In this document: positions 58,016-64,000 of the stretch, piece by piece
Position numbering within the stretch: position 1 is the stretch's first letter
Layout of the letters: each line of letters starts with the position of its first letter
Assembly: GCA_900542145.1 (NCBI GenBank)
Contig: UQMF01000001.1
Location: 62,001 to 126,000 of the forward strand
Direction of reading: 5' to 3'
DNA length: 64,000 bases
Origin: an uncultured Oscillospiraceae bacterium
GTDB taxonomy: Bacteria > Bacillota > Clostridia > Oscillospirales > Ruminococcaceae
Translations under genes and position numbers: made by a program
Notes under the pieces: generated by a model
What the model was told of the DNA's origin: nothing
What the model saw: the letters and a program-made list of their open reading frames with translations, nothing else
Databases searched by the model: none

Positions 58016-59182
58016 TTACTCTTTCGGCAGTTTCTTTCTGATGTCCGCCAGGCGATCCAGCGCCGCGTTGAGGGTGTCGTCCTGCTTTGCGAAATGCAGG
58101 CGGATATATCGATTCTCAGGCTCCCGGAAGAAACTGGAGCCGGGCACCGCGCCCACGCCGACGTACTGCGCCAGCGCTTCGCACAGCTTCAGATCGCTGC
58201 TGTAGCCGAATTCCGACACGTCCACCATGACGTAATACGCTCCCTGGGGAACATTGTGGGTAATACCTATTCTGTCAAGTCCGTCCAGGAACAGGGTGCG
58301 CATGTGGGTGTACTTATCCCTCAGCCACTTGTAATAATCGTCGCCGAATCTCAGACCGACAACCGCTGCCTCCTGAAGCGGAGCCGCAGCGCCCACAGTG
58401 AGGAAGTCGTGCACCTTGCGTATTCTGTCGCTCACCTCCGGCGGCGCAATGACGTAGCCCAGGCGCCAGCCGGTGATGGAATAGGTCTTGGAAAGGGAGC
58501 TGCAGCAGATAGTGCGCTCCTTCATGCGCGGAAGAGTCGAGAAGTAGATGTGCTTGTTCGGCTCGTAAACGATGTGCTCGTACACCTCGTCCGTGATGAC
58601 CCAGGTGTCGTATTTCTCGGCGAGGTCTGCAATTATCTGAAGCTCCTCCCGGGTGAATACCTTGCCGCAGGGGTTGGACGGATTGCACAGTATCAGCGCC
58701 TTCGGGTGCTGTCTGAATGCGTCCTCCAGGACGTTCGCGTCGAAGCTGTACTCCGGCGGAACCAGCGGAACGTAGATAGGCTGCGCGCCGGACAGGATAG
58801 CGTCCGCGCCGTAGTTCTCGTAGAACGGCGAGAATACTATCACCTTATCCCCGGGATTTGTGACGGAAAGCATTGCCGCCATCATCGCCTCGGTGCTTCC
58901 GCAGGTGACGGTGATATCCTTGTTGGGGTCTATGTCGCAGCCCATGAAGTGGGTCTGCTTTGCAGCGACAGCCTCGCGGAAATCCTGCGCGCCCCAGGTG
59001 GTGGCGTACTGGTGGAAATCCTCCTTTGTCACCTGCGCCAGGCGGTCAAGTATCTCCTGCGGCGGCATGAAGTCCGGGAATCCCTGGGACAGGTTCACAG
59101 CGCCGTACTGGTTTGAAATTCTCGTCATGCGCCGGATAACAGAATCCGTGAATCCGGCGGTCCTTGAAGAAAGCTGGGTCAT
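58016..59182 (-). CDS. Class I/II PLP aminotransferase (methionine/aromatic-type)
   Basis: 388 aa. Fold-type I aminotransferase: NLSQGFPDFMPPQEIL (subfamily I-gamma-like glycine loop), CNPSNPCGKVFTREEL, ITDEVYEHIVYE, the PLP Lys in SSLSKTYSITGWRLGYVIAP near residue 230, and the terminal Arg in RYIRLHFAKQDD. The NLSQGFPDF start resembles the KAT/YbdL group, which acts on methionine/2-oxo-4-methylthiobutyrate and aromatic acids. AGAGGTG precedes the ATG 10 bases after the FAD oxidase gene; the met transporter lies upstream. Confidence 0.9.
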   Translation of the reverse strand: MTQLSSRTAGFTDSVIRRMTRISNQYGAVNLSQGFPDFMPPQEILDRLAQVTKEDFHQYATTWGAQDFREAVAAKQTHFMGCDIDPNKDITVTCGSTEAMMAAMLSVTNPGDKVIVFSPFYENYGADAILSGAQPIYVPLVPPEYSFDANVLEDAFRQHPKALILCNPSNPCGKVFTREELQIIADLAEKYDTWVITDEVYEHIVYEPNKHIYFSTLPRMKERTICCSSLSKTYSITGWRLGYVIAPPEVSDRIRKVHDFLTVGAAAPLQEAAVVGLRFGDDYYKWLRDKYTHMRTLFLDGLDRIGITHNVPQGAYYVMVDVSEFGYSSDLKLCEALAQYVGVGAVPGSSFFREPENRYIRLHFAKQDDTLNAALDRLADIRKKLPKE

Positions 59183-59192
59183 GGTGCACCTC

Positions 59193-60557
59193 TTATTTCA
59201 GATAGGATATGTGATCGTTGAGTATATGCTTCTGGTCGAGCGCCGTCTTTATGGAACGCATTACGTCAAGGTTATCCGGCGCGGTCGCGGCCAGGAAGTA
59301 GGGTCGCTTGGCAATGCCGATTCCGTGCTCACCGGAGGTCAGTCCGCCCAGAGAGTACGCGTAGTTGTAGACGGTGGTCATATTCTCGTGAAGCTCCCTT
59401 GTCCACTGCTCCTCGGTGCGGTCGCCGCGTACTATGCACAGGTGCACATTTCCGTCGCCGGCGTGCCCGAATGCGACCATCTGCATGCCGGTCTTTGCCT
59501 CGGTTTCATGCACGAATCTGATGAATTCCGCGGTCCTGTTTATCGGCACGACAAGGTCTACCGGCTCCTGCTCGCTGACTGCTTCCACTGCCTTTACCAG
59601 GCAGCCGCGTACCTTCCAGATGTCCGCCGCCTTCGCAGGGTCGTCCAGGGTGATGTAATCCAGCGCGCCTGCCTTCATCGCAACGGATCTTACAAGTTCA
59701 GCGCTGCTGATAACTTCATTCTCTCTGCCGTCAAATGTCAGGATTATATACGCGCCTGCCTCCGGCACCGGGAATTTCAGCCCCGTGAACTTCTCGCCAA
59801 GCTCGATAACGCTGCGCTCGGTGAATTCAATGGCGGTGGGGTTCGCGTTGGCGCGGATTATGCTGAGCACTCCGGCGATACCTGTGTTCAGGTCAGCGAA
59901 CGGGACCACCACGGAAAGGGACTTCTCCGGCTTCGGCACCAGCTTCAGAATGCACTTGGTGATTACCGCCAGAGTACCCTCGGAGCCGATTATGAGGTGC
60001 TTGAGGGAAAGTCCGCTGGCGTCCTTGACGTTCTTTGTTCCGGCAGTGATCACGCGTCCGTCAGCGAGCACAAGCTCCAGTCCGCGAACGTAATCCCGGG
60101 TCACGCCGTACTTCACGGCTCTCATTCCGCCGGCGTTGGTGGAGATGTTGCCGCCGATGGTCGCGGTCTTTTCGCCCGGATCCGGAGGATAGAACAGCCC
60201 CCTGGATTCCACAAGCTTCTGGAAATCCTGGAGCACTACGCCCGGCTCAACCACGGCGGTGAACGTATCCTCGTCTATCTCCAGGACCCTGTTCATCAGC
60301 GAGAAATCCAGGATTATGCCGTTGCCGTGGGGCACGGTGGAGCCGACCAGGTTGGTTCCTGCGCCCCGGGGAGTTACCGGGATCCCGTTTTCGTAAGCGT
60401 ACTTCATGACGGCGCTCACTTCCTCGGTGGATTTCGGGAACACCAGTGCTGCCGCAGTTCCCTTCAGCCTGCCGAGAGTATCGGAGAGATACTTGTCCTC
60501 GATACCGCCTATTCTGACCCTGGACGGGTCCTCGATTATATTCAGAAGCTCCTGCAT
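59193..60557 (-). CDS. FAD-linked 2-hydroxyacid oxidase/dehydrogenase (GlcD family)
   Basis: 454 aa. FAD_binding_4 domain (~35-175: VTPRGAGTNLVGSTVP; DPGEKTATIGGNISTNAGGMRAVKYG) and the FAD-oxidase C-terminal domain (~205-450: FGHAGDGNVHLCIV, GEHGIGIAKRPYF with its metal/His site). Oxidises a D-2-hydroxyacid (glycolate, D-lactate or similar) to the 2-oxoacid, usually with an electron-transfer flavoprotein. GGAGGTAATAGC precedes ATG 60557. Coupled to an aminotransferase, so the 2-oxoacid may be turned into an amino acid. Confidence 0.92.
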   Translation of the reverse strand: MQELLNIIEDPSRVRIGGIEDKYLSDTLGRLKGTAAALVFPKSTEEVSAVMKYAYENGIPVTPRGAGTNLVGSTVPHGNGIILDFSLMNRVLEIDEDTFTAVVEPGVVLQDFQKLVESRGLFYPPDPGEKTATIGGNISTNAGGMRAVKYGVTRDYVRGLELVLADGRVITAGTKNVKDASGLSLKHLIIGSEGTLAVITKCILKLVPKPEKSLSVVVPFADLNTGIAGVLSIIRANANPTAIEFTERSVIELGEKFTGLKFPVPEAGAYIILTFDGRENEVISSAELVRSVAMKAGALDYITLDDPAKAADIWKVRGCLVKAVEAVSEQEPVDLVVPINRTAEFIRFVHETEAKTGMQMVAFGHAGDGNVHLCIVRGDRTEEQWTRELHENMTTVYNYAYSLGGLTSGEHGIGIAKRPYFLAATAPDNLDVMRSIKTALDQKHILNDHISYLK

Positions 60558-60584
60558 TGCTATTACCTCCAATGAAAAAACGGA

Positions 60585-60630
60585 ACTCGGGCGCCGCCTG
60601 CGATGATCGAACGACCGCCGCAGGCGGCAC
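60585..60630 (-). terminator. Hairpin between metQ and the FAD oxidase gene
   Basis: 10-bp perfect stem GCCGCCTGCG / CGCAGGCGGC with a 16-base loop. The minus-strand TTTTTT lies 12 bases further on, so termination may be partial. Confidence 0.45.
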
Positions 60631-60657
60631 CTTAATTCCGAATCACGAATTAACTAA

Positions 60658-61593
60658 TCAGCCTAAAGTCCATGCCGGAACGAAGAATCCCTTGAACTCG
60701 TCATTGTAGATGTCAATGGTATCCTGGGTCTGATAAGCCTCGACAATGCGCTTGTAAACAGGGTTCTCAGCGTCCCCGGTGCGTACTGCGATCAGGCAGT
60801 AGTAGCTGTTGTCGGCGTACTCGCTCTCCTTGAAGATAGCGTCGTCTGCGGTGAGTCCGCTGTCGAGAGCGTAGTTGCCGTTGATCACTGCCAGGTCAAC
60901 GTCCTGGATAACGGAGTAAACCAGGTTTGCGTCCACCTCAACGAACTCCACTGGAACCTTGTAATCGGTAATGTCGCTGATCTCGGGGGAAGCGCCTGCC
61001 TCGGGGTCGATGGTGAAGAACCCTGCGCTCTCAAGAAGCTTCAGCGCTCTGCCCTCGTTGGTGAGGTCGTTCGGAACGGCAATCTTGAGGGTATCGGTGG
61101 AAGCCAGTGCGTCGTCGATAGTCAGACCCTTGGCGGTGTAGATATTCATTGCAACGATGTAGGTATCGCCGATCGCGGTCAGGTCATAGCCGTTGGTGGA
61201 AACCTCGTTGTTGAAGTAAGCGTGGTGCTGGAATGCGTTCATGTCGATCTCGCCGCTGTTGAGCGCGTTGTTCGGGATATTGAAGCTTGTGAATTGAACG
61301 TACTCAAGGTTGATTCCCTCGGGAGCAAGCTTGTCCTTGATGGGATTCCAGATGTCCTCGTATACGTTGCCGGTGAGTCCGATCTTTACTGTAACGGGGT
61401 TCTCGGGGGAGTATGCAGCCTCGCTGTCAGCTGCGGAGCTGTCGCCGGAATCCCCGGCTGCGGAGCTGTCAGCAGCGGAACTGCTGTCCACACTGGAATC
61501 ATCAGCAGTGGAGGTATTGGAAGAGCAAGCGGTGAAGGATACCGCTGCGAGGATTGCTGAAAGGGAAAGTGCGATCTTGTTTCTGATAGACAT
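60658..61593 (-). CDS. metQ: MetQ-type substrate-binding lipoprotein
   Basis: 311 aa. Lipobox FTAC at residues ~20-24 and a Ser/Ala/Asp-rich linker to ~70, then the NlpA/MetQ domain: VKIGLTGNVYEDIWNPIKDKL, GINLEYVQFTSFNIPNNALNSGEIDMNAFQHHAYF, IAVPNDLTNEGRALKLLES, VEVDANLVYSVIQDVDLAVING. Binds D/L-methionine or a close analogue for the MetNI transporter. Start ATG at 61593 with AAAGGAGAAC upstream. Confidence 0.92.
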   Translation of the reverse strand: MSIRNKIALSLSAILAAVSFTACSSNTSTADDSSVDSSSAADSSAAGDSGDSSAADSEAAYSPENPVTVKIGLTGNVYEDIWNPIKDKLAPEGINLEYVQFTSFNIPNNALNSGEIDMNAFQHHAYFNNEVSTNGYDLTAIGDTYIVAMNIYTAKGLTIDDALASTDTLKIAVPNDLTNEGRALKLLESAGFFTIDPEAGASPEISDITDYKVPVEFVEVDANLVYSVIQDVDLAVINGNYALDSGLTADDAIFKESEYADNSYYCLIAVRTGDAENPVYKRIVEAYQTQDTIDIYNDEFKGFFVPAWTLG

Positions 61594-61660
61594 TGTTCTG
61601 TTCTCCTTTGAACTTGTTTTGTTTAGTTGATTTCCGGTCGGCTGCGCTGCCATTGACCGG

Positions 61661-62341
61661 TTATTTCTCTGTTTTCTTTGCGATGATGTTGCCGGCAATC
61701 TGAATGATCTGGACGATCACCACGAGTACGACCACCGCCGCAACGATTATGTCGTAGTTATTTCTCTGCACGCCCTGGACGTAAGCGAAGTTGCCGAGTC
61801 CGCCGGCGCCGACTGCACCAGCCATGGCGGTGAGTCCGACCAGGTTGATGAGGGTTATCGTGATACCACGGGAAAGCGCCGGGATACTCTCGCGGAGATA
61901 CACCCGGAATATTATCCCTAACTTGGAGCAGCCCATCGACTGAGCCGCTTCTATAAGCCCCGGATTCACGCCTGCCAGCGCCGCTTCCACCTGTCTTGAG
62001 AAGAAGGGCACAGTCCCTACTATGAGGGGGAATATCGACCCGACAACGCCGATGGAAGTGCCGCTGATTATTCTCGTCAGGGGAATCAACAGGAACAGCA
62101 GGATTATGAACGGGATAGAACGAAGCAGGTTAATGATCACGTCAAGCACCCGGTAAACCGCGGTGTTCTCCGCAAGTCCGCCCTTTTTCGTGACAGTCAG
62201 CAGGATTCCCAAAGCCATGCCTATCGCCATGATGAACAGCGTGGAAATTCCGGTCATCTCAAGGGTTTCCACCGTCGCCTTTCCAAGCTCCGGGAGCTTC
62301 TTGAGAACGTTCGGCATGATGTTTTCAAAGAATTCAGGCAC
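61661..62341 (-). CDS. metI: MetI-type ABC permease
   Basis: 226 aa. Five to six membrane segments and the MetI/BPD coupling loop: STLFIMAIGMALGILLTVT, LLRSIPFIILLFLLIPLTR, PFFSRQVEAALAGVNPGLIEAAQSMGCSKLGII (EAA loop), GLTAMAGAVGAGGLGNFAYVQG. GTG start at 62341 inside the end of metN (8-base overlap) with GGAGGTGATCC upstream, so it is coupled to metN. Confidence 0.95.
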   Translation of the reverse strand: MPEFFENIMPNVLKKLPELGKATVETLEMTGISTLFIMAIGMALGILLTVTKKGGLAENTAVYRVLDVIINLLRSIPFIILLFLLIPLTRIISGTSIGVVGSIFPLIVGTVPFFSRQVEAALAGVNPGLIEAAQSMGCSKLGIIFRVYLRESIPALSRGITITLINLVGLTAMAGAVGAGGLGNFAYVQGVQRNNYDIIVAAVVVLVVIVQIIQIAGNIIAKKTEK

Positions 62342-63368
62342 TCAGGATCACCTCCACTCCGACATTTATATCGCAGAGGTACTTAACTGCGTCGCGGATA
62401 TCGTCCTCTTTTCCGTCCGCGATAACGACAAGTCCGCCGATGGGGTTGTCGCCGATTATCTCAATGCTGCCGAAAATGATGTTGAGGTCAATGTTGAATC
62501 TGCGTGAGATGGTGGATACTAGCGCTTCGCACGCGCTTCTCTCCAGGTACTTGAACCGGAGTATCTTCTGCCCGGGCTTGAGCTGCACCAGCGGAGATTT
62601 CTCCTCGATAAGTGTGTTTATGCCGCTCAGGCTGGAGGTAGTGTCCACAAAGGAACGCGTTACCTTCTCCTGTGGGTTCGCGAATATCTCAAACACATCG
62701 CCCTGCTCCACTACCCTGCCGTTTTCCATTACAGCGGTGCGTGTGCATATCTCCTTGACCACGTTCATCTGGTGGGTTATCAGCACTATCGTCAGCCCCA
62801 GCTGCGCGTTCAGCTTTTTTAGTAGCTTCAGTATCGCCTCGGTGGTCTGCGGATCCAGCGCCGATGTCGCCTCGTCGCAGAGGAGTATCTCCGGGTCGCT
62901 CGCCAGCGCTCTCGCTATTGCCGCGCGTTGCTTCTGTCCGCCGGAAAGTTCCGAGGGATACGCGCCTGCCTTGTCGGCGATCCCCACAAGCTCCAGCAGC
63001 TCCATCGCCCTGGAGTTCAGCGCACTGCGGCTCATTCCGCTGTGGCGTATCGGGAATATGACATTCTCGAGCACCGTGCGCGACGCAAACAGGTTGAAGT
63101 GCTGGAAGATCATGCCGATCTTCTTGCGCTGGCGGCGTAATTCCGCTCCGCGCAGGGCGGTGATGTCCCTGCCGTTGATCAGCACCTTGCCGCTGTCCGG
63201 GCGCTCAAGCAGATTGATACAGCGCACCAGCGTGGATTTGCCGGCGCCGGAAAATCCGATAATCCCGAATATCTCGCCGTCTTTTATTTCAAGAGTAACG
63301 TTGTCCGCCGCATTGAATTTCTTCCCGGCGTTGACGTAGGTCTTGGTTATGTTCTCAAGACGTATCAT
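62334..63368 (-). CDS. metN: MetN-type ABC transporter ATPase with NIL domain
   Basis: 344 aa. ATPase of methionine importer: Walker A GFSGAGKSTLVRC near residue 38, Q-loop FQHFNLFAS, signature LSGGQKQRAAIARAL, Walker B ILLCDEATSALD, H-loop ITHQM. C-terminal NIL domain at ~265-344 (FKYLERSACEALVSTISRRF; IFGSIEIIGDNPIGGLVV) that binds methionine and trans-inhibits transport. GAGGTGATCAG precedes the ATG. First structural gene after a leader ORF. Confidence 0.96.
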   Translation of the reverse strand: MIRLENITKTYVNAGKKFNAADNVTLEIKDGEIFGIIGFSGAGKSTLVRCINLLERPDSGKVLINGRDITALRGAELRRQRKKIGMIFQHFNLFASRTVLENVIFPIRHSGMSRSALNSRAMELLELVGIADKAGAYPSELSGGQKQRAAIARALASDPEILLCDEATSALDPQTTEAILKLLKKLNAQLGLTIVLITHQMNVVKEICTRTAVMENGRVVEQGDVFEIFANPQEKVTRSFVDTTSSLSGINTLIEEKSPLVQLKPGQKILRFKYLERSACEALVSTISRRFNIDLNIIFGSIEIIGDNPIGGLVVIADGKEDDIRDAVKYLCDINVGVEVILSA

Positions 63369-63414
63369 CTGATCACCTCATTTTCGGTCGTTCGTTTTCA
63401 GGGCACTGCCCTGC

Positions 63415-63488
63415 GCTTTCGGGCGGTCCGGATTCCACTCCGGACTTACGGACGACCGGAAATGACCGGTCAGCCCTTGCCCGAAAGC
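63415..63488 (-). promoter_or_regulatory. Candidate RNA switch in the met leader
   Basis: RNA segment GCTTTCGGGC (63488-63479), inside the last codons of the leader ORF, is perfectly complementary over 10 bases to GCCCGAAAGC (63424-63415). Between them lie a perfect hairpin GTCCGGA/TCCGGAC (6-base loop) and CCGGTC-type pairings. Downstream, CAGGGC/GCCCTG forms another hairpin before the metN ribosome site. Ribosome position on the leader ORF would decide whether the 10-bp helix forms. Confidence 0.5.
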
Positions 63489-63547
63489 TTACACATTCGC
63501 CCGAAGCGGAAATTCCTGCGCAGAAGTATTGTGAATATCGCGCCCAT
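63470..63547 (-). CDS. 25-codon leader ORF of the met transporter operon
   Basis: 25 aa: begins MGAIFT, contains LLRRNFRFG, ends RMCKLSGKG. The start codon has GAGGAGGCGG about 6 bases upstream, one of the best ribosome sites in the window, and it lies ~45 bases after a consensus promoter. The peptide is basic and aromatic, with a single Cys. It is not an obvious Met-run attenuator (only an initiator Met and one internal Met). It probably acts through its translation, not as a mature protein. Confidence 0.65.
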   Translation of the reverse strand: MGAIFTILLRRNFRFGRMCKLSGKG

Positions 63548-63597
63548 GTTTTCCGCCTCCTCGGTAACCTATCTTTCCTATAGGCTTTATGTGTTGT

Positions 63598-63626
63598 ATT
63601 ATAACATCAAAACACTAGTTTGTCAA
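63598..63626 (-). promoter_or_regulatory. Consensus promoter of the met leader/metNIQ operon
   Basis: Minus strand TTGACA (63626-63621), 17-base spacer, TATAAT (63603-63598): full consensus. ATAGGCTTT boxes overlap its upstream edge (63626-63634) and the region after the start (63580-63588). Confidence 0.85.
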
Positions 63627-63759
63627 TAGGCTTTTTAGGATTCATACCAATTTTATAGGTTTTGTAGCAATCTGCCGGATTCGAGTAAAAGTTTTATGGA
63701 TTTTGCACAAAACCACATTAATCCGGAATCCACTCCCGGGAATAGTATTCCACGAACTC

Positions 63760-63788
63760 TTTACAAATCCCGGATGACATGCTATAAT
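63760..63788 (+). promoter_or_regulatory. Promoter of the terminal lipoprotein gene
   Basis: TTTACA (63760-63765), 17-base spacer, TATAAT (63783-63788). Confidence 0.7.
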
Positions 63789-63843
63789 GTATTAGTATTA
63801 TTACCGTAAACACGGGAAAAATAAGAACAGAAAGGAACACGCA

Positions 63844-64000
63844 ATGAAAAGAATACTATCGCTGCTGATGGCGGCGGTGACTTCCCTTTCGCTGGCGGCG
63901 TGCTCGGCGGATACCCCGGAGGAATCCCAGTACCAGTCCCAGGTCGTTAGTGCAGACTACGCCGGGGACTTCACGGCTGCGACGCCGGAATCCCAGCCCA
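63844..64000 (+). CDS. Lipoprotein, 3' end off the window
   Basis: First 52 codons only. KRILSLLMAAVTSLSLAAC gives a signal peptide with lipobox SLAAC; a Ser/Gln/Glu-rich linker follows (SADTPEESQYQSQVVSADY). GAAAGGAACACGC precedes the ATG. Function cannot be read; divergent to the met operon. Confidence 0.75.
   Translation, partial: MKRILSLLMAAVTSLSLAACSADTPEESQYQSQVVSADYAGDFTAATPESQP

Larger units (their letters stand above)
63369..63843. other. Divergent regulatory region between metN and the terminal lipoprotein gene
   Basis: 475 bases. Left half: met leader with a 25-codon ORF, hairpins and promoter. Right part: promoter of the plus-strand lipoprotein. Three copies of ATAGG(C/T)TTT lie around the met promoter. 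No S-box (SAM riboswitch) pattern was recognised by eye. Confidence 0.7.

Noticed and set aside
58860..60575. 571-codon plus-strand frame opposite the FAD oxidase and aminotransferase
   Set aside because: Antisense of two genes with full catalytic motifs.
63369..63600. S-box (SAM-I) riboswitch upstream of metN
   Set aside because: None of the usual core (AGAG near the 5' side, kink-turn GAUGA, GGCAACC) is recognisable on the minus strand; a covariance search would settle it.
1..64000. tRNA or rRNA genes, prophage or insertion-sequence transposase
   Set aside because: No cloverleaf with a GTTCRA-type T-loop, no rRNA core sequences and no transposase or integrase ORF was recognised in the window.

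Overview
The window is bacterial chromosome from a Gram-positive, low-redox gut-type anaerobe, most likely a Ruminococcus-like member of the Oscillospiraceae (Clostridia). This is inferred from strong AGGAGG-type ribosome sites, consensus sigma-A promoters, a Firmicutes-style division/cell-wall cluster, BspA-like surface proteins, a SpoVD-type PBP with PASTA domains, an archaeal-type split glutamate synthase and GatCAB. Coding density is high and GC looks to be in the mid 50s, with a few AT-richer islands.

Layout. 1-10.2 kb is an envelope/accessory region: a partial anti-sigma-like protein with its ECF sigma factor, a secreted LRR/Big2/FN3 protein, a probable structured small RNA, a DUF1292 protein, a membrane-bound XRE regulator, a sortase-type surface protein, a zinc-ribbon/Pro-Glu-rich protein with a membrane partner, and a membrane-anchored beta-sandwich protein. 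10.2-25 kb is the dcw cluster, all on the minus strand: mraZ-rsmH-ftsL-pbp(spoVD-like)-murE-murF-mraY-ftsW-murG-murA-ftsQ-ftsZ. murD, murC, murB and ftsA are not in it. 25.2-33 kb is a polyamine locus (speD, Orn/Lys/Arg decarboxylase, small membrane protein, speE, cupin, carboxynorspermidine synthase-like, lipoprotein, nspC) followed by an internally shortened DUF554 gene. 33.1-34.3 kb holds a tandem pair of related membrane proteins.

34.3-40.3 kb is a split glutamate synthase operon (GATase, FMN domain, ferredoxin, FAD oxidoreductase, GXGXG domain) that ends in an ANTAR protein with a degenerate receiver. Its leader contains a terminator hairpin and a competing pairing. 40.6-43.8 kb is gatCAB, followed by a 0.2 kb multi-hairpin repeat element bounded by two copies of the gatB terminator. 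44-52.2 kb holds an SGNH esterase, an SCP2-domain protein, a U32-like protein, a YetF/DUF421-DUF4363 pair, a GNAT enzyme, malQ, an RluA-type pseudouridine synthase and pduL. 52.3-57.8 kb holds a membrane protein, a large protein with two LOTUS-like winged-helix segments coupled to an HPt protein, and cardiolipin synthase. 58-63.6 kb runs metN-metI-metQ, then a GlcD-like FAD oxidase and an aminotransferase, which together suggest methionine uptake plus salvage of a 2-hydroxy or 2-oxo precursor. The met operon is preceded by a 25-codon leader ORF whose 3' end can pair perfectly with a segment just before metN. The window ends in a truncated lipoprotein gene.

The strongest candidates for undescribed biology are the met leader ORF with its RNA switch, the glutamate synthase leader together with the operon's own ANTAR protein, the LOTUS-like/HPt pair, and the gatB-terminator repeat element. 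All motif and structure statements come from reading the sequence by eye; no database search or folding program was run.
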